NCBI RefSeq assembly: GCF_002920895.1
Contig: NZ_PQVG01000002.1
Coordinates: 372,001 to 436,000 of the forward strand
Reading direction: 5' to 3'
Length of the DNA: 64,000 nt
DNA from: Flavobacterium alvei
GTDB lineage: Bacteria; Bacteroidota; Bacteroidia; Flavobacteriales; Flavobacteriaceae
Shown here one piece after another: positions 17,147 to 27,156 of the stretch. A model generated the notes under the pieces. That model was not told the DNA's origin. It did no database searches and saw only the letters and a program-made list of their open reading frames with translations. The translations under genes were made by a program, and so were the position numbers. The number at the start of each line of letters is the position of its first letter. Within the stretch, counting starts at the first letter, position 1.

Positions 17147-18501
17147 AAATTATGAAATATAAATTTATTGCTCTATTGCTGATTTCATTCCATTGTTTTG
17201 CCCAAAACAATAGCTTTCCGACCGACAAAGTCAATGAAATTGTCCAACGTATTCAATTACCCACAATTCCTTCTTATCAAATTGTGGTCACCAAATTAGG
17301 TGCGAAAGGCGATTCTATCAGCAATGCCAAACCCGCGTTTGATAAGGCAATGGCACTTTGCAAAAAAAACAACGGAGGCACCATCATCGTCCCGAAAGGA
17401 GTTTACACCTTGAATGGTCCCATTCATTTTGTAAGTAATGTAAACCTGCATTTGGAAGACGGTGCCAAAATTAGATTTGGTTCCAATGCAAAAGATTATC
17501 CCTTGGTTTTGACCAGTTGGGAAGGCACCATACTTTATAATTACAGTCCACTGATTTACGCCTACAATGTTGAAAACATCGCCATTACCGGAAATGGAAT
17601 TATCGATGGAGAAGCCAAAAACACTTGGATAAAATGGAAACCTCTCGAAAAGAATGACCAACAATTGAGCCGAGAAATGAACCATAAAAACACGCCTGTC
17701 AAGGAGCGGATTTTTGGTCAAGGCCATTATTTAAGACCGCAATTGATCCAGTTTTTCAATTCGAAAAACATTCTGGTAGAAAATGTCAAGATTGAAGATT
17801 CTCCTTTTTGGTGCATTCATTTGCTAAAAAGCAAAAGCATCACCATTCGTGGCGTCAAATACAATGCCCAAAACAACAATAATGATGGCGTTGACCCTGA
17901 ATATTCCAGCGATATTTTAATAGAGAATGTTCTTTTTGACAATGCCGATGATAATGTGGCCATCAAAGCAGGAAGAGATGACGAAGGTCGTAGCAATTCA
18001 AACACCCCATCTGAAAATATCGTTATCCGAAATTGTGAATTCAAAGGACTTCACGCCATTGTCATTGGCAGCGAAATGTCGGCCGGAGTTCGAAATGTAT
18101 ATGTCGAAAACAGCAAATATCGTGGTTATTTGAAAAGAGGCATTTACATCAAAACCAATTCAGATCGCGGAGCTTATGTAAAAGACCTTTATTTCAACAA
18201 CCTGGCATTCGGAAAAGTGGAAGATTGTCTTTACATTACCGCCAATTATCACGGAGAAGGCAGCGGATTATTTCCCACTAAAATTTCCGATGTTTCTTTT
18301 TCGAATATCAGTTGCCTTGAAGCCACTAATACCGGAATCGTGATTGAAGGATACCCCGACAAAAAAGTAGCCAACATCAAACTGGACAACATCAACATTC
18401 AATCGGCCAAAAACGGAATGACAATAACCAACACTGAAAATGTAACTACAAACGAAGTCGTTATTGGAACAAAAGCCACTATTCCAACCGCCATCAAATA
18501 A
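17143..18501 (+). CDS. GH28-family protein with an altered active site, exported
   Basis: This 452-residue protein has a signal peptide ending at CFAQ. The start at 17143 overlaps the CE8 stop; a second ATG at 17152 would also work. The beta-helix resembles the first GH28 over most of its length (EGTILYNYSPLIYAY, RIFGQGHYLRP, DPEYS, IKAGRD). The motifs differ: DNADDN (Asp269-Asp270) replaces TGDDC, GLHAIVIGSE keeps His304 but loses the second Gly, and IYIKTN has Tyr335 where Arg is expected before Lys337. The Asp pair survives, so catalysis is plausible. Loss of the substrate-binding Arg suggests a different substrate or subsite, for example rhamnogalacturonan or an unsaturated oligomer. Confidence 0.9.
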   Translation: MKIMKYKFIALLLISFHCFAQNNSFPTDKVNEIVQRIQLPTIPSYQIVVTKLGAKGDSISNAKPAFDKAMALCKKNNGGTIIVPKGVYTLNGPIHFVSNVNLHLEDGAKIRFGSNAKDYPLVLTSWEGTILYNYSPLIYAYNVENIAITGNGIIDGEAKNTWIKWKPLEKNDQQLSREMNHKNTPVKERIFGQGHYLRPQLIQFFNSKNILVENVKIEDSPFWCIHLLKSKSITIRGVKYNAQNNNNDGVDPEYSSDILIENVLFDNADDNVAIKAGRDDEGRSNSNTPSENIVIRNCEFKGLHAIVIGSEMSAGVRNVYVENSKYRGYLKRGIYIKTNSDRGAYVKDLYFNNLAFGKVEDCLYITANYHGEGSGLFPTKISDVSFSNISCLEATNTGIVIEGYPDKKVANIKLDNINIQSAKNGMTITNTENVTTNEVVIGTKATIPTAIK

Positions 18502-18528
18502 ATAATTAAAACTCAAAAACTAAATACC

Positions 18529-19263
18529 ATGAAATTCATTACACTTTTTTTATTGTTAATTTCACTAAACTGTTTTGCACAAAAACCAACTATTTACGGC
18601 ATTGGCGACTCGACAATGGCGAATAAAACAAAACCTGAAGAAAATCCAGAGCGCGGTTGGGGACAAATGTTGCCGCTTTTTTTTAATGACAACATCACTA
18701 TCGACAATAGAGCCGTAAATGGTAGAAGCACCCGAAGTTTTATCAACGAAAAACGTTGGGATGATATTCTAAAAACTTTAAAAAAAGGCGATTATGTTTT
18801 TATTCAATTTGGCCACAATGACCAAAAAGAAAAAGATTCAACCCGTTACACCAACCCACACACGGCTTACCGACACAATTTGATTCGATTTGTGGAAGAA
18901 ACTAGAGCCAAGGGAGCAACACCAATTATCTTTTCTTCAATCGTTCGAAGAAATTTCAATGAAAAAGGCGTTTTGATTTCTACGCACGGCGAATATACAA
19001 TGGAAGCCCGCTTGGTTGCTCAAGAATATAACGTTCCCTTCATCGATATGGAATATTTGACTGAATTATTAGAGCAATCGTATGGTCCTGAGAAATCAAA
19101 ACAATTACATTTGCATTATAAAGCTGGTGAAATACCTTATTACAAAGAAGATAAAGCCGATGACACCCATCTTTGCGTAAAAGGAGCTACCGAAGTGGCA
19201 AAAATCGCTGTAGAAGAATTGAAAAAAACCAAACTCGATATCATAAAATATATCAAACCATAA
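18529..19263 (+). CDS. CE12 rhamnogalacturonan acetylesterase (SGNH/GDSL)
   Basis: The 244-residue protein has a signal peptide ending at CFAQ. SGNH blocks are visible: GIGDSTM with Ser28, [12 protein letters not shown] (block II Gly), FGHNDQK (block III Asn) and [10 protein letters not shown] with Asp211 and His214 (block V). These are the rhamnogalacturonan acetylesterase patterns of CE12. The enzyme removes acetyl groups from rhamnogalacturonan I or galacturonan, clearing the way for lyases and hydrolases. It is the last carbohydrate enzyme in the operon, 27 bases after GH28 and 32 bases before the bisphosphatase, with no terminator between. Confidence 0.93.
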   Translation: MKFITLFLLLISLNCFAQKPTIYGIGDSTMANKTKPEENPERGWGQMLPLFFNDNITIDNRAVNGRSTRSFINEKRWDDILKTLKKGDYVFIQFGHNDQKEKDSTRYTNPHTAYRHNLIRFVEETRAKGATPIIFSSIVRRNFNEKGVLISTHGEYTMEARLVAQEYNVPFIDMEYLTELLEQSYGPEKSKQLHLHYKAGEIPYYKEDKADDTHLCVKGATEVAKIAVEELKKTKLDIIKYIKP

Positions 19264-19295
19264 AATCAAAACAACTACTACTAAACCAAACTCAA

Positions 19296-20315
19296 ATGAA
19301 AGAAAACAATCTAACTTTAGGAGAATTTATTATTGAAAATCAAAAGGAATTTCAATATTCATCCGGCGAATTGTCGCGCATTTTCAACTCCATCAAATTG
19401 GCCGCAAAAGTAGTCAGCTACAAAGTGAACAAAGCTGGATTGGTGGATATTATTGGAGGTGTCGGAGAGAAAAATGTACAAGGCGAAGATCAGCAAAAAC
19501 TAGATGTCTATGCCAATGAGGTTTTTATTAAAACACTAATCAATAGAGAAATTGTATGTGGTATTGTTTCTGAAGAAAACGACGATTACATAACCGTTAA
19601 AGGAAATGACAACAGCAATAACAATAAGTATGTCATTCTGATGGATCCATTGGACGGTTCTTCAAATATTGACGTGAATGCTTCTGTAGGAACCATTTTC
19701 TCCGTTTATAGAAGAATTTCAGAAGTAGGAACTCCAGTAACACTAGAAGATTTTTTACAACCAGGAACTGCACAAGTTGCTGCAGGATATGTACTTTATG
19801 GAACCTCAACTGTTCTCGTTTACACCTCTGGACACGGCGTAAATGGTTTTACCTTAAATCCCGCCATAGGAACTTTCTACTTGTCTCATCCTAAAATGAC
19901 ATTCCCAAAGGATGGAACCATTTATTCTGTAAATGAAGGGAACTATATACATTTTCCACAAGGAGTCAAAAACTACATCAAATATTGCCAAACCGAGGAA
20001 GGCGATAGACCTTATACTTCTAGATATATTGGAGGATTAGCTCCAGATATTCACCGAAATTTAATAAAAGGAGGTATTTATTTGTATCCAACGAGTACCA
20101 AATCGCCTCAAGGGAAATTACGTCTTTTATACGAATGCAACCCTATTGCTTTCATAGCAGAACAAGCCGGTGGAAAAGCCTCAGATGGGTTTTCTAGAAT
20201 TATGGAAATTGTTCCAACCGCATTGCACGAAAGATGTCCATTCTTTTGTGGAAGCGCCAATATGGTAGATAAAGTGGAAGAATTTATGCTCGATGCAAAA
20301 ATGAGTAAATACTAA
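19296..20315 (+). CDS. fbp: Class I fructose-1,6-bisphosphatase
   Basis: I take the ATG at 19296 ([11 protein letters not shown]), giving 339 residues, the normal class I size. The frame is open further upstream, but that extension is Arg/Lys-rich and overlaps CE12 in another frame. Motifs include [13 protein letters not shown] near 60-72, EENDDYI, the metal site [10 protein letters not shown] near 118-127, and [20 protein letters not shown] near 245-264. It converts fructose-1,6-bisphosphate to fructose-6-phosphate in gluconeogenesis. It follows CE12 by 32 bases with no terminator and ends the pectinase run, so it may be induced with pectin degradation, where carbon enters as pyruvate and triose phosphate. 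Confidence 0.96.
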   Translation: MKENNLTLGEFIIENQKEFQYSSGELSRIFNSIKLAAKVVSYKVNKAGLVDIIGGVGEKNVQGEDQQKLDVYANEVFIKTLINREIVCGIVSEENDDYITVKGNDNSNNNKYVILMDPLDGSSNIDVNASVGTIFSVYRRISEVGTPVTLEDFLQPGTAQVAAGYVLYGTSTVLVYTSGHGVNGFTLNPAIGTFYLSHPKMTFPKDGTIYSVNEGNYIHFPQGVKNYIKYCQTEEGDRPYTSRYIGGLAPDIHRNLIKGGIYLYPTSTKSPQGKLRLLYECNPIAFIAEQAGGKASDGFSRIMEIVPTALHERCPFFCGSANMVDKVEEFMLDAKMSKY

Positions 20316-20365
20316 AAAAAAAATTAGATTGCAGAATTTAGATTTTAGATTTGTGATAATCACAT

Positions 20366-20393
20366 AAAAAAAGCTCCTTTCGGAGCTTTTTTT
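20366..20393. terminator. Bidirectional terminator between fbp and parC
   Basis: AAAAAAAGCTCC and GGAGCTTTTTTT form a 12-base perfect stem with a TTTC loop. A-tracts and T-tracts on both sides give it a proper tail in either direction. It ends the pectinase/fbp transcript and lies at the 3' end of the convergent parC gene, touching its stop codon. Confidence 0.9.
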
Positions 20394-23118
20394 ATTCTAA
20401 ACTTAAAGTAATTTGACCGTCATCGTCGAGTTGAATTTCTCCTTCCTCAATTTCAGTATTGCCTTGTACTTCTAAATCCTCAGCAACTACTTCTTCAGGC
20501 TCTTCATAAGGCAAAGGCTCCAACAAATTGACTTGTTTTAATTTCTCAGTAGTCAATTGATTTCCGAGTGCTTTCAGTCCTTTTACAGCAATGAAACTCT
20601 CTATGTCAACCGTTTGATTTTCTTTTTGAACGCCTTTTACTTTCGCAAAAATCAATTCTGCAACTGGACGGTAATCGGTTGAAACAATTTCAAGTTGTGA
20701 TTTAGGGTGTTCTGTGATAAAAGTCTCTTCTTTGTTTTCGTTTTCAATCAAGAACCGTTTGATGTAATAACGTTCTTTTTCGCCATCATAATAAATGGCC
20801 GAAACTGGTTTCTTTGGATGCCATTTTTCTAAAACCACCATATCTTCATCGAAATGAGTGGCCAATTCTGGAATGATAACTTTCAATTTTCCGGTTTGTG
20901 AAATCACAAGAATCTTATCATTTGGTCTAAACTCGCCCAATAATTCACCTCTGGCATCGACATTTAATTTTTGAACCGTATCGTCAAACCAAATTTTTCT
21001 TGGTTTCAGGGTCGAAATTCCTTTTTCCTTGATTTCAATTTTCTTGATGGGGTATTTAGAAACCAAATTCCCTTTGGAAGCACGTCCTTTTATGGCTGTG
21101 TTGGCAAAATCCACATCCCACTTCAGTTTTTTGATACTTCCTATTTGGCGCAAAATAATCGTAATTACTTCGGCTTCCCCATTTGGATTACAAGTAAAAT
21201 AAAGAATTTGAGAACCTTTGGTTTCATTGGTTAAATCATATAATTTATCTCGAGTCACTCCCGAAACATTGAATCGTTTGATGTAAGATGGTCCCGATTT
21301 TCCATCACGATAAATCATATTGTATATCGTGCGTTTGTCACCTTTATCAAAAACAGCCACATGAATAATATCTTTTCCAACAAATTTTTTATCATCGACT
21401 TTGCAAATCATCATATTTCCGTCACGCAGAAAAACAATTACATCGTCAATATCGGAACAATCTGTAACATATTCGTCTTTTTTCAATCCTGTTCCGATGA
21501 AACCTTCTTCCCTATTGACATAGAGTTTGGTGTTTCGCAAAGCTACTTTTGTTGCTTCAATATTATCGAAACTGCGCAATTCAGTTTGGCGTTCGCGTCC
21601 TTTTCCGTATTTCTCTTTTAATTTGGTAAAATATGCAATGGCAAAATCGGTAAGATGCTCCAGATTGTATTCTACTTCTTTCATTTCGTCTTCCAACTTG
21701 GCAATCAAATCATCCGCTTTGTCTGAATCAAAACGGGTAATACGAATCATCGGAATTTGAGTCAATCGCTGCAAATCGTCATCGTTTATTTCACGAACGA
21801 ATGATTTTTTGAAAGGCTCAAATCGGTCATACATATATTTGTAAAGCGATTCTCTATCAGAATACAATTTGAAATCAATATACATTTCTTCACGAATGAA
21901 GATTTTTTCCAAGGTCGAAAAATGCCATTTGTTTTTTAATTCCTCTAATTGAATTTCTAATTCCTGACGAAGCAAATCGACCGTTCTTTCAGTCGAAATT
22001 TTCAACATATCCGAAACACCAACAAACAAAGGCTTATTATCTTCAATCACACATCCCAAAGGCGCCACCGAAGTTTCGCAAGCCGTGAAAGCAAACAGTG
22101 CATCAATGGTTTTGTCTGGTGAAACGCCGGGATACAAATGAATTAAAATCTCGACTTCGGCAGCCGTATTGTCTTCAATTTTCTTGATTTTGATTTTACC
22201 CTTTTCGTTGGCCTTCAAAATACTGTCAATCAAAGTCGTGGTGTTGGTTGAAAACGGAATTTGGGTAATCACCAAAGTATTTTTGTCCAACTGCGCAATT
22301 TTGGCACGAACACGAACTCGTCCGCCACGCATTCCGTCATTGTAATTAGACACATCGGCAATTCCCGCTGTCATAAAATCAGGATAGAGTGTAAAGGATT
22401 TCCCTTTCAGAATCTTAATCGAAGCGTCAATTAATTCGTTGAAATTATGGGGTAAGACTTTAGTTGAAAGACCAACCGCTATCCCTTCAGCTCCTTGTGC
22501 CAAAAGCAACGGAAACTTCACCGGAAGATTATTCGGTTCGGCACGACGACCGTCATAGGAAACGCCCCAATCGGTAATTTTTGGCGAATACAAAACTTCC
22601 AAAGCAAATTTTGACAAACGGGCTTCGATATAACGAGAAGCCGCTGCTCCATCGCCCGTGAGGATATTTCCCCAGTTTCCTTGGCAATCTATCAATAATT
22701 CTTTCTGTCCAATTTGCACCATCGCATCACCAATACTCTGATCTCCGTGCGGATGGTATTGCATCGTGTGTCCAACAACGTTCGCCACTTTGTTGTAACG
22801 ACCGTCATCCAATTCTTTGAGCGAGTGCATAATTCTACGCTGAACGGGTTTGAAACCGTCCTCAATAGCCGGAACGGCACGCTCCAAAATTACATACGAA
22901 GCATAGTCCAAAAACCAGTCTTTGTACATTCCGGTAACCTTGGTAATGGTGTCTTCTGCGTTTTCGTCGTTCTCATAGAAATGTCCGCCTTCAAAATGTT
23001 TGGCTTCCACTTTTATAATTCCATCCTCATCGCTATCTTCTTGATTTCCATCAATGGGATTCTCTTCCGAATTATTTTCTTCGTTTGGAATGATGTTATC
23101 GTCTTCTTCGTCTTTCAT
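20392..23118 (-). CDS. parC: DNA topoisomerase IV subunit A
   Basis: The 908-residue protein has the gyrase/topoisomerase A fold: YKDWFLDYASYVILERAVPAIEDGFKPVQRR near 65-95, the winged-helix region YHPHGDQSIGDAMV near 121-134, and the active Tyr163 in AASRYIEARL. The C-terminal beta-pinwheel lacks a clear GyrA box, and pairing with the adjacent parE marks it as ParC. It decatenates daughter chromosomes. The first 55 residues are an unusually acidic, low-complexity extension (DEEDDNIIPNEENNSEEN), and the C-terminus is acidic as well. It follows parE by 17 bases, a two-gene operon. Confidence 0.93.
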   Translation of the reverse strand: MKDEEDDNIIPNEENNSEENPIDGNQEDSDEDGIIKVEAKHFEGGHFYENDENAEDTITKVTGMYKDWFLDYASYVILERAVPAIEDGFKPVQRRIMHSLKELDDGRYNKVANVVGHTMQYHPHGDQSIGDAMVQIGQKELLIDCQGNWGNILTGDGAAASRYIEARLSKFALEVLYSPKITDWGVSYDGRRAEPNNLPVKFPLLLAQGAEGIAVGLSTKVLPHNFNELIDASIKILKGKSFTLYPDFMTAGIADVSNYNDGMRGGRVRVRAKIAQLDKNTLVITQIPFSTNTTTLIDSILKANEKGKIKIKKIEDNTAAEVEILIHLYPGVSPDKTIDALFAFTACETSVAPLGCVIEDNKPLFVGVSDMLKISTERTVDLLRQELEIQLEELKNKWHFSTLEKIFIREEMYIDFKLYSDRESLYKYMYDRFEPFKKSFVREINDDDLQRLTQIPMIRITRFDSDKADDLIAKLEDEMKEVEYNLEHLTDFAIAYFTKLKEKYGKGRERQTELRSFDNIEATKVALRNTKLYVNREEGFIGTGLKKDEYVTDCSDIDDVIVFLRDGNMMICKVDDKKFVGKDIIHVAVFDKGDKRTIYNMIYRDGKSGPSYIKRFNVSGVTRDKLYDLTNETKGSQILYFTCNPNGEAEVITIILRQIGSIKKLKWDVDFANTAIKGRASKGNLVSKYPIKKIEIKEKGISTLKPRKIWFDDTVQKLNVDARGELLGEFRPNDKILVISQTGKLKVIIPELATHFDEDMVVLEKWHPKKPVSAIYYDGEKERYYIKRFLIENENKEETFITEHPKSQLEIVSTDYRPVAELIFAKVKGVQKENQTVDIESFIAVKGLKALGNQLTTEKLKQVNLLEPLPYEEPEEVVAEDLEVQGNTEIEEGEIQLDDDGQITLSLE

Positions 23119-23135
23119 TTATTTTGAAATCTTTT

Positions 23136-25004
23136 TTAGATTTTAATTTCTTCTAAAGTGTCTAATTCCACTTTCAAATTCTTGATAATAAAATCTTGTC
23201 TGTCTGGCGTGTTTTTACCCATATAGAAAGACAATAATTGCTCGATTGAAGTGTTTTTGTCCATCATAATGGGGTCTAATCGAATAGTATCACCAATAAA
23301 ATTCTTGAACTCGTCTGGCGAAATCTCTCCTAAACCTTTAAATCGGGTGATTTCTGGTTTTGGTTTCAATTTTTCGATGGCATCTTTACGCTCTTCTTCC
23401 GAATAGCAATAAATTGTTTCTTTCTTGTTTCGAACCCTGAAAAGTGGTGTTTGCAAAATATACAAATGTCCTTCCTTGATTAATTCTGGAAAAAACTGGA
23501 GAAAAAATGTAATCAACAACAACCGAATGTGCATACCGTCGACATCAGCATCGGTAGCGATTACAATGTTGTTGTAACGCAAGTTTTCCATATCGTCTTC
23601 GATATCTAAAGCCGCTTGCAAGAGGTTGAATTCTTCGTTTTCATAAACAATTTTCTTGCTCATTCCATACGAATTCAAAGGCTTTCCACGCAAACTAAAA
23701 ACGGCTTGTGTATTCACGTCACGAGATTTGGTAATCGAACCCGAAGCCGAATCTCCCTCGGTAATGAAAAGCGTGCTTTCAAGATTTCTCGGGTTTTTGG
23801 TATCGGTCAAATGTGCCCTACAATCTCTTAATTTCTTGTTGTGCAGATTGGCTTTTTTGGCTCGGTCTTTGGCTAATTTTCGAATACCTGACAATTCTTT
23901 ACGTTCTCTTTCGGCCTGCAAAATTTTGCGCAATAAAGCATCGGCCGTTTCTGGATTTTTGTGTAAATAACTGTCTAATTTATTTTTTACAAAATCATTT
24001 ACGAAAGTACGAACCGACGGCATTCCGGGTTCGGAACCAATTTCGGTAGAACCCAGTTTAGTCTTGGTTTGCGATTCGAAAACAGGCTCCATTACCTTAA
24101 TGCTGATTGCAGTAACGATAGATTTTCGAACATCTGAAGCTTCAAAAGGCTTGTTATAATATTCTCGAATGGTTTTCACGATGGCTTCACGATAAGCTGA
24201 CAAATGCGTTCCTCCTTGCGTGGTGTTTTGTCCGTTTACAAACGAGTGGTATTCTTCGGAATATTGGGTTTTGCTATGCGTTAAAGCAATCTCGATATCG
24301 CCTTCTTTTAGATGAATGATAGGATATTCTAAATCTTCAACACTGATGGTTTCTTCCAACAAATCTTTCAATCCATTTTCAGAAAAATATTTTTCACCGT
24401 TGAAAATAATGGTCAAACCATTGTTGAGATAACAATAATTTTTGACCATTCGAATTACATATTCCATTCGAAATTTGTAATTTTTGAAAATAGTTTCATC
24501 GGGTGTGAAAGTAACTTTGGTTCCTTTTCGCTTGGTGGTATCGATAATTTCTTCCTCCAAAACCAAATTTCCAGCCGAAAATTCGGCCGCTTTTTGCTTT
24601 TCGTCACGTACGGATTCTACACGAAAATAATCCGACAAGGCGTTCACCGCTTTAGTTCCGACACCGTTCAAACCAACTGATTTCTGGAAAGCTTTTGAAT
24701 CATACTTACCGCCAGTATTCATTTTCGAAACTACATCTACGACTTTTCCAAGAGGAATTCCACGTCCATAATCGCGAACCGAAACGGTTTTGTCTCTAAT
24801 GGTTACTTCGATGGTTTTACCAGCACCCATCGCAAATTCATCGATACAGTTATCGAGGACTTCTTTAACCAAAATATAAATACCATCGTCTGGCGAGGAG
24901 CCGTCTCCCAATTTCCCGATGTACATTCCGGGACGCATTCTTATGTGTTCTTTCCAATCGAGGGAACGTATGTTATCTTCGGTATATTGATTTTGTTCGG
25001 ACAT
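23136..25004 (-). CDS. parE: DNA topoisomerase IV subunit B
   Basis: This protein of 622 residues has the GHKL ATPase ([18 protein letters not shown] with the Asn/Asp pair near 45-62, [23 protein letters not shown]), transducer, and TOPRIM domain ([12 protein letters not shown] near 413-424, [15 protein letters not shown]). It ends at about the expected length. [11 protein letters not shown] in place of the gyrase PLRGKILNVE favours ParE over GyrB. It supplies ATP-driven strand passage to ParC. It is the first gene of the pair. Confidence 0.94.
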   Translation of the reverse strand: MSEQNQYTEDNIRSLDWKEHIRMRPGMYIGKLGDGSSPDDGIYILVKEVLDNCIDEFAMGAGKTIEVTIRDKTVSVRDYGRGIPLGKVVDVVSKMNTGGKYDSKAFQKSVGLNGVGTKAVNALSDYFRVESVRDEKQKAAEFSAGNLVLEEEIIDTTKRKGTKVTFTPDETIFKNYKFRMEYVIRMVKNYCYLNNGLTIIFNGEKYFSENGLKDLLEETISVEDLEYPIIHLKEGDIEIALTHSKTQYSEEYHSFVNGQNTTQGGTHLSAYREAIVKTIREYYNKPFEASDVRKSIVTAISIKVMEPVFESQTKTKLGSTEIGSEPGMPSVRTFVNDFVKNKLDSYLHKNPETADALLRKILQAERERKELSGIRKLAKDRAKKANLHNKKLRDCRAHLTDTKNPRNLESTLFITEGDSASGSITKSRDVNTQAVFSLRGKPLNSYGMSKKIVYENEEFNLLQAALDIEDDMENLRYNNIVIATDADVDGMHIRLLLITFFLQFFPELIKEGHLYILQTPLFRVRNKKETIYCYSEEERKDAIEKLKPKPEITRFKGLGEISPDEFKNFIGDTIRLDPIMMDKNTSIEQLLSFYMGKNTPDRQDFIIKNLKVELDTLEEIKI

Positions 25005-25106
25005 TTAAATTTTGTGATTTTGCGCTAATATAGTGAAATTTGACAAAATTAAAAAATGGGAAATATCAAAGTTATTGACAAAGTAATTAGCAAATACAAA
25101 TAATAT

Positions 25107-25811
25107 TTATTGATACTGGCAAAAAATTCCTGTATCGGTCACTGTCCACAAACTAGCTTTTTGATTGGCGGTTTTTAAAGCGTTATTAGCCCAGGTATTA
25201 CACGTAAAAAACAAGTTGTAACTACCATTTGCCTCATAAAATGCGTCTCTATTCCCATAAGAATTTCCAGAAATCCATTGTACATTTTGATCAGAATCCA
25301 ATTTAAAACTTTCAGAAATATAAGTTATTAATTTTTGATATTCTTGAGAAGAAATTTTGATTTTCTTGCAACTCGCGTTTTCATTCATTTTTTTGTAAAA
25401 TGTGGTATGCATTGCAGAAGAACTCAAACCAAAAGCTGCATTGAATGCCGTAATCGCCTTCAAATCAGACCATTCAGACGTATTAAGATAAAATCCTTTG
25501 TCTCCCCAGCCAAATGCAAGATAATTGACCAAACTATCTTTTGATTTAGTTTGATGGAAACGAATTTCTTTCGACCAATCTTTAATTTCATTTTTTATGG
25601 GAACTACAATATCCGTATGAACGCCATTCGACAAAATAAATATTTCAATTGGCTTATCTTTTTGAGAAACATCAGAATTGACCGAAATCATAGAAATTGA
25701 TAGTGCCGAGATAATGTATAAAATAAAGAAACTAATTATTCCTAAAAGGTTCCAACCTATAATTTTTAGGCTGTTTTTTACTGATTGCATACGAATAGTT
25801 TTTGGGTTCAA
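25107..25811 (-). CDS. DUF2459 / TIGR02117 family protein
   Basis: The 234-residue protein has an N-terminal transmembrane segment (about 20-43) and then a soluble domain facing out of the cytoplasm. Family marks are LSNGVHTDIVVPI, LAFGWGDKGFYLNT, SSSAMHTTFY and FFTCNTWANNALKTA, which match DUF2459 (TIGR02117, once labelled urease-associated although no urease is near). The conserved His, Asp and Cys suggest a papain-like NlpC/P60-type fold, but the activity is unknown to me. It stands alone between parE and the FMN reductase. Confidence 0.8.
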   Translation of the reverse strand: MNPKTIRMQSVKNSLKIIGWNLLGIISFFILYIISALSISMISVNSDVSQKDKPIEIFILSNGVHTDIVVPIKNEIKDWSKEIRFHQTKSKDSLVNYLAFGWGDKGFYLNTSEWSDLKAITAFNAAFGLSSSAMHTTFYKKMNENASCKKIKISSQEYQKLITYISESFKLDSDQNVQWISGNSYGNRDAFYEANGSYNLFFTCNTWANNALKTANQKASLWTVTDTGIFCQYQ

Positions 25812-25844
25812 AAAACAGAAAACAATTTTCGAGCCAAAAAAAAT

Positions 25845-26366
25845 TTACAAACCCTTAATAATCTCCTTCAACTGATCATCTAATTCTTTATTTGAAATCA
25901 TACCCTTTTCCACATCAAAATTATCGTTGAAACTGGGCAAAGAAAAAACAGCTTTTATATCGGCATTAAAACGAGGAAAATTGTTTTTGGCAATTTCAAG
26001 AACACTCGCTCCGCCTCTGCCTCCAGGAGAAGTTGCCATCAAGAGCATTGATTTTTCCTGAAATATTTTTCCGTTGATTCTCGAACACCAATCCACAAGA
26101 TTCTTGAATGCTGCCGAATAATTACCGTTGTTTTCGGCAAGGGAAACAACTAAAAAATCAGCACTTCCAATTTTATCCAAAAATGCTTTTGCCAAAGGAT
26201 GTTGCCCAATTACAGCTTCTTTATCTACACTGAACAACGGCATTTCGTAATCGTTTAAATCCAATACTTCTAATTCGGCATTTGCAAACAATGAGGAAGC
26301 GTAAGTCGCTAATTTTTTATTGATGGAGTTTTTGCTGGGGCTTCCTGCAAAGGCTATGATTTTCAT
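25845..26366 (-). CDS. NADPH-dependent FMN reductase, flavodoxin-like fold
   Basis: The 173-residue protein begins IIAFAGSPSKNSINKKLATYA, a phosphate-binding loop for FMN as in the NADPH_dep_FMN_red family. Further marks are EMPLFSVDKE near 43-52, FLVVSLAENNGNYSAAFKNLVDW near 88-110 and ATSPGGRGGASVLE near 126-139. It probably reduces quinones, azo compounds or flavin in the cytoplasm. It is adjacent to, but not clearly in an operon with, the DUF2459 gene, and ends 33 bases after that gene starts upstream. Confidence 0.88.
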   Translation of the reverse strand: MKIIAFAGSPSKNSINKKLATYASSLFANAELEVLDLNDYEMPLFSVDKEAVIGQHPLAKAFLDKIGSADFLVVSLAENNGNYSAAFKNLVDWCSRINGKIFQEKSMLLMATSPGGRGGASVLEIAKNNFPRFNADIKAVFSLPSFNDNFDVEKGMISNKELDDQLKEIIKGL

Positions 26367-26387
26367 ATTTTTTTGTTTTAAGCTAGA

Positions 26388-27053
26388 TTAATTGTTTTGC
26401 ACTTTTCTGTATTCAAATTCTCCGCCAAGTTTTTTTAAATTTAAAATACGTTTAAATTCATTTCTTGAAGGTTTAATTATAAAAGACGAAGAATCTATCA
26501 TTGTTGATTTTATTTTTGTCAACGAATCCATTCTTTTTAAATCTTCTTTAGAATAGATGAATTTGATTTTGAGTCTGTTTTTTTCCAAACTAATTGATTT
26601 TATTTTCCAAAAAATGGAATCCTTGTCGTTAAGAACCAATTTTCCATCAAATCGTTTGGCTTTATGGGTATTCGAAAAAATAAAAAAAGTGTCAACTCGT
26701 TTGTTTGAAAATTCAATGGAATCTTTTAGAAATTTAGCCACATAAACATCTTGATTGAATTTTGAAATATACTTGTCCCCTACTTGATCAAAATCCAGTT
26801 TTAAAGAATCGAACTCCTTTTTATGAAATTTGAACCGGTTAAAATATTCTTTTAAAATAATATTCTCTTTAATATTCAAAAAGACAGAATCAGAATTCAC
26901 AAACAATCCCTGAAATTTATTTGGAATTTTGGACAATTCCGCATCATTTATGGGTTGAGGATTTTCGAAATAAAAAGTAATTCCTCTTGGCTCTTCGGCT
27001 CTTTTGCAAGAAAGGAAAGCTAGAATTCCTAACATTAAAATAAGTTTTTTCAT
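26388..27053 (-). CDS. Lipoprotein of unknown function
   Basis: I choose the ATG at 27053 because it gives a proper lipoprotein signal (MKKLILMLGILAFLSCKRAEE, Cys at 16). The longer frame upstream begins with a second hydrophobic stretch overlapping the spacer and is less likely. The mature 205 residues are rich in Lys, Phe, Asp and Ser. They show no motif I recognise. The two FDSLK/DSLTKI-like stretches and many Ile-Lys pairs suggest a beta-rich envelope protein. It lies 21 bases upstream of the FMN reductase start on the same strand order. Confidence 0.7.
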   Translation of the reverse strand: MKKLILMLGILAFLSCKRAEEPRGITFYFENPQPINDAELSKIPNKFQGLFVNSDSVFLNIKENIILKEYFNRFKFHKKEFDSLKLDFDQVGDKYISKFNQDVYVAKFLKDSIEFSNKRVDTFFIFSNTHKAKRFDGKLVLNDKDSIFWKIKSISLEKNRLKIKFIYSKEDLKRMDSLTKIKSTMIDSSSFIIKPSRNEFKRILNLKKLGGEFEYRKVQNN

Positions 27054-27156
27054 TTGTATTTTCTTTAGACTAAAAGTAATAAAAATTGAAACACAAATTA
27101 AACAAAAAAAACTGCCCAATTGCTTGAACAGTTTTATAAAAAATGAGATATTTTTT

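Noticed and set aside
19173..19295. 41-residue extension of fructose-1,6-bisphosphatase
   Set aside because: It overlaps CE12 out of frame, is Arg/Lys-rich and unlike any family N-terminus. The ATG at 19296 gives a normal length.
20316..20365. Dispersed repeat with 43885-43920 (TTTAGATTTGTGAT-type sequence)
   Set aside because: The similarity is AT-rich and short, so it is not separable from background by reading alone.
25010..25035. LacI-type operator before parE (TTTTGCGCTAATATAG)
   Set aside because: It has TTGCGC but lacks the ATCGAT core, and regulation of topoisomerase IV by a pectin repressor makes no sense.
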